This document shows, piece after piece, positions 16,386 through 24,824 of a stretch of DNA of 64,000 nt. Location of the stretch: contig JASMDC010000006.1 in NCBI GenBank assembly GCA_030753015.1, positions 1 through 64,000 of the forward strand, read 5' to 3'. The stretch's first letter is position 1. Each line of letters begins with the position of its first letter. The position numbers were made by a program, and so were the translations under genes. The stretch is from Candidatus Undinarchaeales archaeon. GTDB lineage: Archaea; SpSt-1190; JASMDC01. The notes under the pieces are model-generated. The model had not been told where the DNA came from, searched no databases, and saw only the letters and a list, made by a program, of their open reading frames with translations.

Positions 16386-16994
16386 ATGCCAATCGGAAGT
16401 GCTAAGAGAGGTCAAGCCGGGCCCATTCTACTTGTGCTCGTGCTCGTTATCGGCCTTATGGTGGTGGCCTTCGTGGGTAAGTACATCAAGGACACTGCCT
16501 CTGAGGCTATGACCAAGGGTAAGAAGGAAACGACAGCCATGGACAAGGAGCTGAGCACTCAGCTTGAGGTCACGGCTATCTATCCGACCGTTGACAACCT
16601 GAAGAACGGTTTCTGCGGCGATCCGAACTTGTGTGAGTTGTCGACCACGAACGTGAACGGCGCCAAGCTCATCCTCGAGGTGAAGAACGGGGGCAAGAAC
16701 CCCATTCGTGCCAACCAGCTGTGGGACATGAAGCTCTACGCGAACGACGTGCCCCTCGCTAACTCGACCGAGTGGGGCATCAGCGAGAATTTCGACAAGG
16801 CCTGGGCGGCCGGCGGCACCAAGAACTTCGTGCTGAAAAAGGGCTGCGGCGACCTCGCCAACCTCCCTGGTGGCTCGCTCAACCTCAAGGTTACGCCCCC
16901 TGTGGGCAGCGGTGCTACCGTCGAGATCACCTGCGAGAAGTGCTGCAACATGCAGCCTGATAAGCAGGAAGACTGCGCAGCTAAATGCAGTTAA
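16386..16994 (+). CDS. Type IV pilin-like surface protein, paralogue 1
   Basis: 202 residues. Signal GSAKRG|QAGPILLVLVLVIG is cleaved after Gly9 by class III peptidase, leaving a hydrophobic helix for pilus packing or membrane anchoring. The ectodomain has FCGDPNLCEL, NVNGAKLILEVKNGGKNP, LWDMKLYANDVPL and a CEKCCNMQPDKQEDCAAKC tail, so several disulfides are likely. It shares most of its sequence with the gene at 17132. TTTTTATAAA 28 nt before ATG 16386 is a strong promoter, and a classic hairpin/T-tract terminator follows at 17017. It may be a major pilin, given the strong isolated promoter and terminator (inference). Confidence 0.78.
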   Translation: MPIGSAKRGQAGPILLVLVLVIGLMVVAFVGKYIKDTASEAMTKGKKETTAMDKELSTQLEVTAIYPTVDNLKNGFCGDPNLCELSTTNVNGAKLILEVKNGGKNPIRANQLWDMKLYANDVPLANSTEWGISENFDKAWAAGGTKNFVLKKGCGDLANLPGGSLNLKVTPPVGSGATVEITCEKCCNMQPDKQEDCAAKCS

Positions 16995-17016
16995 GAATCT
17001 CGTAGGACAACAGGTA

Positions 17017-17058
17017 AAGGGCCCCTTTACTGGGGCCCTTTTTTCCTTTTTTTTTTAA
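17017..17058 (+). terminator. Hairpin + T-tract terminator after pilin 1
   Basis: AAGGGCCCC, loop TTTACT and GGGGCCCTT form a 9-bp stem, followed by TTTTTT-CC-T10. This is the clearest terminator in the window. Confidence 0.88.
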
Positions 17059-17131
17059 ATGAGGATAAGATGATATCTGATATTTCCTCGCCGGGGAGGG
17101 TAGGTTTAAATTTATGGCCTGTGAAAGTGGT

Positions 17132-17761
17132 ATGGGAATGGAATGCGTTTGGTGGCAAAAAAGGACGCGAGGTCAGAGCGTGGGAGCACCCATCCTTCTT
17201 GTGCTCGTGCTCGTAATAGGCCTCATGGTGGTGGCGTTCGTGGGGAAGTACGCCAAGGACACCACCTCTGATGCTATGACAAAGGGTAAGAAGGAATCCG
17301 CGAACCTGGACAAGGAACTGGGCACACATCTCACGATCACGGCCATCTTCCCTACTGTAGACAACCTGAAGAACGGCTTCTGCGGCGATCCCAACCTATG
17401 CGAGCTGACCTCCACCAACGTGAACGGGGCCAAGCTCGTGCTCGAGGTCAAGAACTCCGGCAAGAAACCGCTGCGCGCCAATCAGCTCTGGGATATGAAG
17501 GTCTACGCCAACGACGTTCCCCTCACCAACCAGACCGAGTGGGGTGTGACCCAGGGGCATGACTCTGTCTGGCAGCCTTCCACTACCAAGAACATCGTGA
17601 TCGACAGGTCCTGCTCCAACCTCATCGGGCTCCCCGAGGACGCGCTCACCATCGTCGTGAGACCTCAGGCGGGGACCTCCGGCATCATTGAACTCACCTG
17701 TGAGCAGTGCTGCGCCATGCAGCCCTCCCGCCAGCTCGATTGCGCTGAAAAGTGCGCGTGA
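17132..17761 (+). CDS. Type IV pilin-like surface protein, paralogue 2
   Basis: 209 residues, a tandem paralogue of the pilin at 16386. The helix segment PILLVLVLVIGLMVVAFVGK and the downstream FCGDPNLCEL and LWDMKVYANDVPL are almost the same; the C-terminal third differs (WQPSTTKNIVIDRSCSN). The class III site is QKRTRG|QSVGAP. The TATA TTTAAATTT at 17104-17112 supports ATG 17132 (or 17138); the frame opens earlier at 17114. The ectodomain ends CEQCCAMQPSRQLDCAEKC, so the terminal cystine cluster is conserved. Duplication with divergence at the C-terminus suggests different exposed surfaces on a common shaft. Confidence 0.78.
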   Translation: MGMECVWWQKRTRGQSVGAPILLVLVLVIGLMVVAFVGKYAKDTTSDAMTKGKKESANLDKELGTHLTITAIFPTVDNLKNGFCGDPNLCELTSTNVNGAKLVLEVKNSGKKPLRANQLWDMKVYANDVPLTNQTEWGVTQGHDSVWQPSTTKNIVIDRSCSNLIGLPEDALTIVVRPQAGTSGIIELTCEQCCAMQPSRQLDCAEKCA

Positions 17762-17763
17762 GC

Positions 17764-17777
17764 CCGCCGTACGGCGG
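17764..17777. repeat. Perfect 14-bp palindrome after pilin 2
   Basis: CCGCCGT/ACGGCGG directly follows the stop codon, about 20 bp before a T-rich stretch that is also the next gene's TATA box. It may form a small hairpin that ends pilin 2 transcription. Confidence 0.4.
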
Positions 17778-17836
17778 CATCAGCACGAGACGAACCTTTT
17801 TAAACCAGCACGGAGCAAACTTGTATAGGGGATACC

Positions 17837-18430
17837 ATGGCACTACCACGGCCCTGTGGGCTGGGACGACGCGGCCAGAGCCAGCCGATCATCATGGTCC
17901 TTCTCCTCGTCGTCGGCCTGATGGTCGCCGGCAGCGTCGGAGTGTACCTCAACCGCATGGCCTCAGACGACCTGAACGATGTGGAGAAGAGCAAGGACCA
18001 GTTCAAGGAGGCTCTTAACACCAAGATCGAGGTGATCGCGGCCTATGGTACAAAGGACACTACAGGACCGCGCGCCAACGTGTACTGTTCCGGGGGCTGT
18101 GAACCGGCAAAGGCCACCATGCGCGTAGTGCTGCTGATCAAGAACACCGGCGAGAACGCCATCTATCGCTCTCAATACGAGAACCTCAAGATCTACATGA
18201 ACAATAAGCCCCTGTCCAACGGTACCGAATACCGCCTGGACGAGAGCAAGGACCTCACACGTGGCGCCCAGATGAACGTCCCCCTCAATATCACCTGCTC
18301 ACAGATAGGTAATACGCTCGAGCACCGTGCGGAGTTCAAGGTGGGTCCGCCGAAAGGGACCCCTGGTGTCGGTATCGTTGACTGTACGGCATGCTGTGGT
18401 GAAGAGGAGCGGTGCCTCACCGCGTGCTGA
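17837..18430 (+). CDS. Type IV pilin-like protein, paralogue 3 (diverged)
   Basis: 197 residues. CGLGRRG|QSQPIIMVLLLVVG is a class III signal and N-helix, similar in layout to the two preceding pilins but lower in identity. The ectodomain holds YCSGGCEPAKATMRVVLLIK, TGENAIYRSQYENLKIY and a C-terminal CTACCGEEERC. 'NxGxNxIxxxQxxxxKxYxN' recalls the NGGKNPIRANQLWDMKLYAN of paralogue 1, supporting a common fold. TTTTTAAA (17797-17804) is 36 nt upstream, leaving a short leader with AGGGG before ATG 17837. It is followed after 5 nt by an aminopeptidase gene. Confidence 0.74.
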   Translation: MALPRPCGLGRRGQSQPIIMVLLLVVGLMVAGSVGVYLNRMASDDLNDVEKSKDQFKEALNTKIEVIAAYGTKDTTGPRANVYCSGGCEPAKATMRVVLLIKNTGENAIYRSQYENLKIYMNNKPLSNGTEYRLDESKDLTRGAQMNVPLNITCSQIGNTLEHRAEFKVGPPKGTPGVGIVDCTACCGEEERCLTAC

Positions 18431-18435
18431 GGGCA

Positions 18436-19551
18436 ATGACACCGGACCTGTCCTCCATCGCCGCTCGTATCATCGGGACCTGCCTGGGCGTCGATGATGG
18501 CGATGCCGTCCTCATCCGATCGGGCCTGTACGCGCGCCCCCTGGCCGAAGCGCTCGGGCTCGCCTGCACTGGCCGCGGTGCACACCCGATGTTAAGCATG
18601 AGCTCCGATGAATACCGTGTTGAGAGCATCACCGCATCGCAGGATGCCGCTCTTGAGCGGACGCCACCACACCTACTGGCCGCAGTGGAAGCGTCGGACG
18701 TCGTCATCAACGTAGGCCATTACGAACTACTGCTCCGGGACCCGTCCCTCCTCGAGGGGATATCAGAGGTCCGTCTCTCGGCCTTGCGTCGGGCAGGTAT
18801 TCCGATCCGCGACGCATTGTTCGCTGGGGGCAAGCGCTCGGCACTGGTCGGCTATCCCTCTCCCCACCAGGCGAAGGTGTTCGGTATGACGCAGGAGGCG
18901 TACGAGGACCACTTCTGGGCCGCCCTAGACCTGGACTACGATGCCCTTGGCCGCTCCTGCCGCGTGCTACGAGATGCTCTTGATGGCACCTCCGAAGTGC
19001 ACATCACCAATCCCGACGGTACAGACATCCGTGTCAACATCACCGGCCGCCCTCTTCTCATGGATGATGGCGTCATCGACGACGAGGACCGGGAACGGGG
19101 CCTGAATATGCTCAACCTCCCCGCGGGCGAGGTATGCGTCGCGCCGGTCCTCAAGGGCACCGACGGTACTGCCGTGTTCTCACGCGTGCTCTACAAGGGC
19201 GCCGAAGTGCGTGACCTAGCGCTCACCTTTGCCGATGGCGTGCTGGTGGAGTGGCATGCGTCGGCAGGCGAAGATCTCTTTCGCGGTATGCTCGAGGGGG
19301 CGACGGGCCATCGGGACCGGCTGGGCGAACTGGGCATAGGCACGAATCCCGCGCTCACCCGGGCCATCGGCTCGCTCCACCTCGACGAGAAGGTGCGGGG
19401 GACCATCCATCTTGCTCTGGGCGAGAACCGCATGATGGGCGGGGAGAACGAGTCCTCGCTCCACTGGGACCTCATCATGGAGCACCCGACGCTGGAGGCT
19501 GACGGCCGGACCCTTATCCGCGAGGGTGTCCATCGGACGCCATCAATATAA
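18436..19551 (+). CDS. M29 family metallo-aminopeptidase
   Basis: 371 residues, resembling thermophilic aminopeptidases T/PepS (M29): IIGTCLGVDDGDAVLI near the start, the substrate/metal region LNLPAGEVCVAPV, GTNPALTRAIGSLHLDEKVRG, and the C-terminal metal ligands in HLALGENRMMGG and ESSLHWDLIM. M29 enzymes remove N-terminal residues using two divalent metal ions. The open frame reaches back to 18412 inside the pilin gene; ATG 18436, after GAGGG, is preferred. Five nt separate it from the pilin stop, so readthrough transcription is likely. Confidence 0.82.
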   Translation: MTPDLSSIAARIIGTCLGVDDGDAVLIRSGLYARPLAEALGLACTGRGAHPMLSMSSDEYRVESITASQDAALERTPPHLLAAVEASDVVINVGHYELLLRDPSLLEGISEVRLSALRRAGIPIRDALFAGGKRSALVGYPSPHQAKVFGMTQEAYEDHFWAALDLDYDALGRSCRVLRDALDGTSEVHITNPDGTDIRVNITGRPLLMDDGVIDDEDRERGLNMLNLPAGEVCVAPVLKGTDGTAVFSRVLYKGAEVRDLALTFADGVLVEWHASAGEDLFRGMLEGATGHRDRLGELGIGTNPALTRAIGSLHLDEKVRGTIHLALGENRMMGGENESSLHWDLIMEHPTLEADGRTLIREGVHRTPSI

Positions 19552-19574
19552 CTGATAAGCTCCATGTACTTACT

Positions 19575-20567
19575 GTGGAGCGTGAGTCGTACGAGTCCAT
19601 GATCATCGGCGCCATCGTCGTCGTGGGCGTCATTCTCATCCTCCTAATCGGTGTCTTCCTCATCACGGGCTCGGTGTTCTCGGGATCGGGCGAGGACGTC
19701 TCGGCCAGGAGCGTCATCCATTCAATCGCCGAGGTCAAGGACGAGGTGGAAGTTATTCTCCTGGTAGGCTTCATCGTCACAACCGCCTACGTCATGGCCA
19801 AGCGCAGCCTCGTGGGCGAGGAGCGGGTCATGGTCCATCGCGAGCTCACCAAGGAGGGCGACGAGCTCAAGATCTCGTACCAGATCCTGAACAAATCGAC
19901 CTTCACGCTGCGTAACGTCACCCTCGAGGTACGGACGCCCCAGGACGTGGAGATCATCCAGGGTTCCAATACCATTGACGTCGGTGACATAGAGCGTGAT
20001 GAGGCCCGGAACGTGGTGCTGACGGTGCGGCCCAAGCATTTCACGACGGGGACCGTCACCGCTACTGTGGGCTATTTCCACAACAAGTGGCGCCAGGTCC
20101 CGATCCGGGCAGTCAGCCTCGGTGCCCTCTATCCCTTCATAGAGCCCGTGGACACCAAGGAGGCAGAAAGTATCTATGCGGCCGTGGGGGACATGTTTAT
20201 CGAGCGTCAGGTCTTTCGGTTCGAGGTCACACCGCAGACGATGTTCAACGCCCTCATCGGGCGCCTCCAGACGGCAAGCCCCATTCAGCTCTATGCCGCC
20301 ATCTCCAACGGCGTGTTCGCGGGCCAAGGTGTCTGGGTGGGGCGTGATCCACAGTCCCAGCACACCGTCTGTATCATCGCTGAGACCAAGGACTACCCGG
20401 GTATCAAGGGCGGCGAGGTCGAGCTCACCGTGTACTCGGACCTCGACCGTTTGACGTCCCGCTATTTGACTGAGCTCCACCGAACGATCCACGTGCGTGA
20501 GGAGGAGCCAATGAAGCGCGACTACCTCCGCGAGCTGGCGGGCCGTGCCCAGCGCTACAGCCTCTGA
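19575..20567 (+). CDS. Membrane protein with two N-terminal helices and beta-rich domain
   Basis: 330 residues. Two membrane helices lie at ~8-34 (IIGAIVVVGVILILLIGVF) and ~58-74 (VEVILLVGFIVTTAYVMA). They are followed by an Ig-like segment (DELKISYQILNKSTFTLRNV, TVTATVGYFHNKW) and a C-terminal domain ending near YLTELHRTIHVREEEP. GTG 19575 with ATATAAC 26 nt upstream is a leaderless start. With both helices spanning, the large domain faces the cytoplasm or outside depending on orientation; positive residues after helix 2 (AKRS) suggest cytoplasmic. No family recognised. Confidence 0.6.
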   Translation: MERESYESMIIGAIVVVGVILILLIGVFLITGSVFSGSGEDVSARSVIHSIAEVKDEVEVILLVGFIVTTAYVMAKRSLVGEERVMVHRELTKEGDELKISYQILNKSTFTLRNVTLEVRTPQDVEIIQGSNTIDVGDIERDEARNVVLTVRPKHFTTGTVTATVGYFHNKWRQVPIRAVSLGALYPFIEPVDTKEAESIYAAVGDMFIERQVFRFEVTPQTMFNALIGRLQTASPIQLYAAISNGVFAGQGVWVGRDPQSQHTVCIIAETKDYPGIKGGEVELTVYSDLDRLTSRYLTELHRTIHVREEEPMKRDYLRELAGRAQRYSL

Positions 20568-20620
20568 TGGAGCTCGCCACCGCGCAGCGTATTTAAGCTT
20601 TCACCGCGGGCCTCACATCC

Positions 20621-22873
20621 ATGCCCGACAGGGGCTACGTGGAGAACCCGCTCATCAGACCGAAGGCCATCGAGCGCCGACTCTATCAGGAGACCCTCCT
20701 CGGTACCGCCGCGGGCGCCAACACACTTATCGTGGCCCCGACAGCCCTTGGGAAGACCGTCATCTCGGTCCTGCTCGCCACCCTCAAGCTCACCGCAGAG
20801 CCTGAGACGAGCGTCGTGGTTATGGCACCGACCCGGCCCCTCGTCCAGCAGCACGCCGAGAGCTTCCGCGCCATGACGACCCTGGAGGAGGATCGGATCG
20901 TGGCGCTCTCCGGCCTTACCTCGCCCGACGCGCGGGCCCGTTTATGGGAACGGGGGCGTGTGGTGTGCGCCACCCCGCAAACTGTCCAGAACGACATCCT
21001 CGCAGGTCGGGTACCACTGCGCACCATCGCGCTGATGGTCTTCGACGAGTGCCATCGGGCCGTGGGCGAGTATCCGTACGTATTCATCAGCGAGCGTTAC
21101 CGTCAGCTGGGTGCAGCGCCCCACATCCTCGCGCTCACGGCCTCTCCCGGGAATGATCGGGAGACCATCGATGAGGTGTGCGCCAACCTCGCCATCGAGA
21201 AGGTGGAGATCCGCACCGAGCGGGATCGTGATGTCGAGCCATACGTGAACCCAATCACCGTCGAATGGCGGCGGGTGGACCTACCTGACAGCTTCGTCAA
21301 GGTGAGGACCTATCTGGATGCCGTTATCAAGCGTCGGCTCGTCTGGCTCAAGGGCCAGGGACTTCTCCGGACGGCCGATCCCCGCGAGGTCCGACGAAAG
21401 GACCTAATCGCGCTCCAGGCACGGATACGGAAGCGGTTCGGTGAGGGCGCCGATCAGTCGGTCTACCGCGCAGCGTCGTACATAGCCGCTGGTCTAAAGC
21501 TCCTCCACGGTGTGGAGCTGCTGGAAAGCCAAGGGATGCGTCCACTCGAGCGCTATCTTCACAGGTTGGAGGGTCAGGCGGCCACGGTGAAGGGAGTGCG
21601 CATCCTCCTGGAGGAGCCTGAGATGCGTAATGCCATCGTTATCACCCGACACCTGGTCGAGGCCGGTATCAAGCACCCCAAGCTCGCAGAGCTCATCACC
21701 ATCTTAAAGGAGGCGCTGGGCTCTGGTGGGCGTGTCATCGTGTTCACACAGTACCGTGACTCGGTGAGCGCGGTCGTGGAGGCGCTGGCGGCCGCCGGGA
21801 TCGAGTCGGAGAGGTTTGTGGGCCAAGCGGGAGATACGGGCCTTACCCAGAAGAAACAGCTCGCGACGCTCGAGCGGTTCCGCGACGGGGCGTTCCCCGT
21901 ACTAGTGGCGACCTCGGTGGCCGAGGAGGGGCTCGACATCCCCGAGGTGGAGCTCGTTGTGTTCTACGAGCCGGTCCCCAGCGCAGTGCGGACCATCCAG
22001 CGGAGGGGAAGGACCGGACGCAAGCGGGCCGGGCGGATGATCGGGCTCATTACACGGGGGACCCGCGACGAGGGGATCTACTGGGCATCAGTGCACCGGG
22101 AGCGGCGGATGCGTGAGGAGCTCATCGTCGCACAGGCGGCCGGTACGGACCTTCCTGAGCAGGACCGTGCCCAAAGCACACTGGACCGGTTCGATCGGGC
22201 ATCACAGGAACAGCCATCCGTAGTGATCTACGTAGATACCCGCGAGTCGAGCGCCTCTCTGGTACGCGCGCTCACTAGGGATTCCGAGGTCGAGGTTCGT
22301 ACAAAGCGACTGGTGGTCGCCGACTTCCTGGTCTCCGAGAAGGTCGCAGTGGAGCGGAAGCGCACTGTGGACTTCCTCCAGTCGCTCATCGATGGCCGGC
22401 TGCTCTCCCAGGCCCAGCGCTTGGCCGAGGCCTACCCGATCCCTCTGATCGTGCTCGAGGGTGGTGATCTCTACGGACAACGCAACCTTCACCCCAACGC
22501 GATACGTGGGGTGATCGCCTCGCTCACCGTGGACTTCGGCATCGGGATCATCCCTACACGGGACGAGGCCGACACCGCAGCGTTCTTGCTGACCCTGGCC
22601 AAGCGGGAGCAATTGGACCATCCCCGTCGCGTGGCGGTGAAGGGCAAGCGCCGCGTCGATACCCTCGCCGAGCAGCAGGAGCTCGTTCTCTGCTCGTTCC
22701 CTCATATCAACATGACACTGGCCAAGCGGCTCCTTGAGCATTTCAGCACGGTCGCAGCGGTTCTCTCAGCATCCGAGGACGAGCTGAGGAAGGTGCATGG
22801 CATCGGCGAACGGCTCGCAAAGGAGATCGCTTCGGTGTCCGGTACCCGGTACGAGGCGCGTAAACGCCGGTGA
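20621..22873 (+). CDS. hef: Hef-type helicase-nuclease (XPF/FANCM family)
   Basis: 750 residues, the full Hef architecture. The SF2 helicase has APTALGKTVISV (Walker A), FDECHRAVG (DEAH box), IVFTQYRDSV and QRRGRTGRKRAG (motif VI), with the insertion between RecA lobes. The ERCC4 nuclease has YVDTRESSASLV and VAVERKRTVDF (ERKx3D). Tandem helix-hairpin-helix ends with KVHGIGERLAKEIASV. Hef processes stalled forks and branched DNA. GTATTTAAG sits 27 nt before ATG 20621. Lengths match euryarchaeal Hef; Crenarchaeota usually carry a helicase-less XPF, so this is a mild lineage clue. Confidence 0.95.
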   Translation: MPDRGYVENPLIRPKAIERRLYQETLLGTAAGANTLIVAPTALGKTVISVLLATLKLTAEPETSVVVMAPTRPLVQQHAESFRAMTTLEEDRIVALSGLTSPDARARLWERGRVVCATPQTVQNDILAGRVPLRTIALMVFDECHRAVGEYPYVFISERYRQLGAAPHILALTASPGNDRETIDEVCANLAIEKVEIRTERDRDVEPYVNPITVEWRRVDLPDSFVKVRTYLDAVIKRRLVWLKGQGLLRTADPREVRRKDLIALQARIRKRFGEGADQSVYRAASYIAAGLKLLHGVELLESQGMRPLERYLHRLEGQAATVKGVRILLEEPEMRNAIVITRHLVEAGIKHPKLAELITILKEALGSGGRVIVFTQYRDSVSAVVEALAAAGIESERFVGQAGDTGLTQKKQLATLERFRDGAFPVLVATSVAEEGLDIPEVELVVFYEPVPSAVRTIQRRGRTGRKRAGRMIGLITRGTRDEGIYWASVHRERRMREELIVAQAAGTDLPEQDRAQSTLDRFDRASQEQPSVVIYVDTRESSASLVRALTRDSEVEVRTKRLVVADFLVSEKVAVERKRTVDFLQSLIDGRLLSQAQRLAEAYPIPLIVLEGGDLYGQRNLHPNAIRGVIASLTVDFGIGIIPTRDEADTAAFLLTLAKREQLDHPRRVAVKGKRRVDTLAEQQELVLCSFPHINMTLAKRLLEHFSTVAAVLSASEDELRKVHGIGERLAKEIASVSGTRYEARKRR

Positions 22874-22876
22874 ACC

Positions 22877-23524
22877 CTACACCTCTCCGACAGGTGCCTC
22901 GACGTCGGTCTCTTCCGCGACAACGACCTTCTCATCGACTGAGGGCTCGGCTATAGCTTCCCCCTCCACAGGGAGCCCCATCATGATGCGTCCTTTCTTC
23001 GATGAGACAAGGTAAGAGATCACCATGAAGCACCAGAAGAGCACGGGCACCAGGATGATGATGTAGATGATGATGAACGCCCGTCGTGCCCCCATAGAGA
23101 TGCGGAAGGACAGCGGCTCGAGCGTCGTTTCGATCTTCTTGTCGTCCTGACGCACAGTGGGCGGAGGGATCTCCACGTCTCCGTACTTCGTCGCCTCGAG
23201 GTCGATGGTAAAGGTCGTGCTCTTCTTCGGCTGAACGGGGACCTTTGGGAACATGATGGTGAGGACCGATGTCGTCGGTTCGAAGGATGTCCTGAAGTCG
23301 GGTTTGATACCGGTCACGTTGATCTTCGAAAGGGGGATGTCCTGGACCAGCTCTACCTTGATTGCGGCGGGATCGGGATTGGTTACCGTGTACGTGAGCT
23401 TGAGCCCCTCACCCTCGCGCGGCTCGTCCGTTGTAAGGGGGGCGCGCACCACTTCGACATCAGCGGCAGTGCACAGCATGCAGACTAGCATGAGGATTGC
23501 CAGAAGGTGACGCGCTGTGACCAT
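22877..23524 (-). CDS. Secreted/anchored protein with beta domain and C-terminal helix
   Basis: 215 residues. Signal peptide TARHLLAILMLVCMLCTAAD, then an Ig/adhesin-like stretch with GEGLKLTYTVTNPDPAAIKV and VPVQPKKSTTFTID, the 'TVTNPxxxxxxV' style of CARDB/DUF11-like domains. One membrane helix follows (AFIIIYIIILVPVLFWCF), then a cytoplasmic tail. ATG 23522-23524 has TTTTTTTAAAG 28 nt upstream; the longer open frame to 23632 overlaps the radical SAM gene. It converges with Hef by a 3-bp gap. Function unknown. Confidence 0.65.
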   Translation of the reverse strand: MVTARHLLAILMLVCMLCTAADVEVVRAPLTTDEPREGEGLKLTYTVTNPDPAAIKVELVQDIPLSKINVTGIKPDFRTSFEPTTSVLTIMFPKVPVQPKKSTTFTIDLEATKYGDVEIPPPTVRQDDKKIETTLEPLSFRISMGARRAFIIIYIIILVPVLFWCFMVISYLVSSKKGRIMMGLPVEGEAIAEPSVDEKVVVAEETDVEAPVGEV

Positions 23525-23540
23525 GTCGGGGGATCGTGCT

Positions 23541-24659
23541 CTAACCTTTAAAAAAACTCCGGATTCGGGCACGTAGCCCCTCGCTTTCGTACCAGCACTG
23601 TGGGTCCTCGGAAAGATGATCACCGGTCGCACCGTACGCGATGGCGCGGCAGCCGCCGCAGTGGAAACGATACAGACAGGGACCGCATCTTCCCCTCAAG
23701 CGGTCCCGATCACGCAGTTCCTCCAGTAGGGGCGCATTGTGCCACACATCCCCCAAGTCGTCCTCATGGAGGTTACCTATGGGGATGGGAAGGCGACGGC
23801 AGGCCAGCAGCGTTCCATCGGCCAGGAGTGCCAGACCCCCTGTCCCGATGGAGCACCCCCCGGCAGAGTGACGGGCCCGGGCGAGATAGCACGCGCCGAC
23901 AGGTACGCCGCGGGCAAGTTGCCACAGGGGATCACGGGGAGGGATGTCCATTTCGCCTTCAAGTTCACACCTATGGTGCAACAGGTCCGTGAAGAGCTCT
24001 TGCGTACCTTCTCGGTCCAGGAGCTCATCGACAAGGTCTTTTCCCCGGCCCCAGGGGACGAGCCGAGAGAAACCCACACGGTCGATCCCTTCCTGATGGC
24101 AAGACTTGAGCACCGCTTCGACCTCGTCCACGTTGAGCTTGCTCACGGTCATTGAGGCCGTCGTGCTCACACCGGCGTCACGGAGGTGGGCGAGACCGCG
24201 CATGGCATCGCACCAGGCACCCTCTCGTCCACGTAGCCGGTCATGGCTCGCTTCGGTACCGTCGATGCTCACCTGCACTGCTTGGACGCGCATGCGCGCG
24301 AGTGCGGAGGCGATCTCTGCCGTGATGAGCGTTCCGTTGGTAAGTACCTTGACACCGAGTCGGTGTTTCCGGGCCGCCTTGATGAGCGAAAGGAGGTCCT
24401 TGCGGAGGAAGGGCTCACCCCCGGTGAAGTGGATGCGTCCCCGTAATCCCTCATTCTGCAAGAACCGTGCATAACGGTCGATGATGGAGATGCACTCCTC
24501 GGTGTCGGATTCATCACCGCCCGCCCCATAGTCGCCGTAACAATGCTTGCATGAGAGGTTGCACCGTTTAGTTACATGCCACTGCAGGAAGAAAGGCTCC
24601 CGGTTACGCGGGCACCTAGTCGGCGCATCCACCACAGCTGTCACACGATCCGCAGTCAT
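23541..24659 (-). CDS. Radical SAM/SPASM enzyme, candidate peptide maturase
   Basis: 372 residues from ATG 24659. CNLSCKHC at 33-40 binds the radical SAM 4Fe-4S cluster, with HFTGGEPFLR next. The C-terminal SPASM-like region has CSIGTGG, LLACRRLP, CGPCLYRFHCGGCRAIAYG and DPQCW, enough Cys for auxiliary clusters. SPASM enzymes commonly modify RiPP peptides or proteins. Its start overlaps the 3' end of the (Cys-x-x)7 peptide gene by ~44 nt (or ~20 nt from GTG 24635), so it is translationally coupled to that peptide, the expected maturase-substrate layout. The CGxCxYRxxCGGCRAxAY tail is also like heme-pathway enzymes (AhbC/AhbD/NirJ), an alternative I cannot exclude. Confidence 0.85.
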   Translation of the reverse strand: MTADRVTAVVDAPTRCPRNREPFFLQWHVTKRCNLSCKHCYGDYGAGGDESDTEECISIIDRYARFLQNEGLRGRIHFTGGEPFLRKDLLSLIKAARKHRLGVKVLTNGTLITAEIASALARMRVQAVQVSIDGTEASHDRLRGREGAWCDAMRGLAHLRDAGVSTTASMTVSKLNVDEVEAVLKSCHQEGIDRVGFSRLVPWGRGKDLVDELLDREGTQELFTDLLHHRCELEGEMDIPPRDPLWQLARGVPVGACYLARARHSAGGCSIGTGGLALLADGTLLACRRLPIPIGNLHEDDLGDVWHNAPLLEELRDRDRLRGRCGPCLYRFHCGGCRAIAYGATGDHLSEDPQCWYESEGLRARIRSFFKG

Positions 24660-24771
24660 TGCAATCGCTGCAATCAGAGCAGCTCCCAGAGCCGTAGATC
24701 GCTGAGCGTATGATGATGAGAACAATGAGGATGACGAAGAGTATCGGTACGAGGAGGATGGTTAGAGCCAT
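24616..24771 (-). CDS. 51-residue membrane peptide with a perfect (Cys-x-x)7 tail
   Basis: Residues 4-21 are a hydrophobic helix (TILLVPILFVILIVLIII); after a short RSAIYGSGS hinge, the tail holds seven Cys at 31, 34, 37, 40, 43, 46 and 49, exactly every third residue, with Asp/Ser/Gly/Asn between, ending GGCAD. It has five Asp and no basic residues. It is too short for most gene callers. TATTTAAAT (24795-24803) lies 28 nt upstream, and GGAGGG ends 7 nt before ATG 24771. It overlaps the downstream radical SAM/SPASM gene. I infer a membrane-tethered RiPP precursor; a metal-binding or redox peptide is the alternative. Arg22 after the helix suggests a cytoplasmic tail. Confidence 0.82.
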   Translation of the reverse strand: MALTILLVPILFVILIVLIIIRSAIYGSGSCSDCSDCNDCGSCDSCGGCAD

Positions 24772-24793
24772 CGGTATTCCCTCCGGTGATAAT

Positions 24794-24804
24794 CTATTTA
24801 AATG
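24794..24804. promoter_or_regulatory. Single palindromic TATA box shared by two divergent peptide genes
   Basis: CTATTTAAATG is nearly self-complementary (ATTTAAAT core). It lies 28 nt from ATG 24771 (minus, Cys peptide) and 26 nt from GTG 24825 (plus, basic peptide), the spacing of leaderless promoters here. Both genes would fire from one TBP site, tying their expression together. Confidence 0.72.
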
Positions 24805-24824
24805 TGTATCGACATGTATGGGCC

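Noticed and set aside
24660..24725. 22-residue N-terminal extension of the radical SAM enzyme
   Set aside because: It is the shifted frame of the Cys peptide gene; the Ala/Ser-rich extension is not part of any radical SAM domain.
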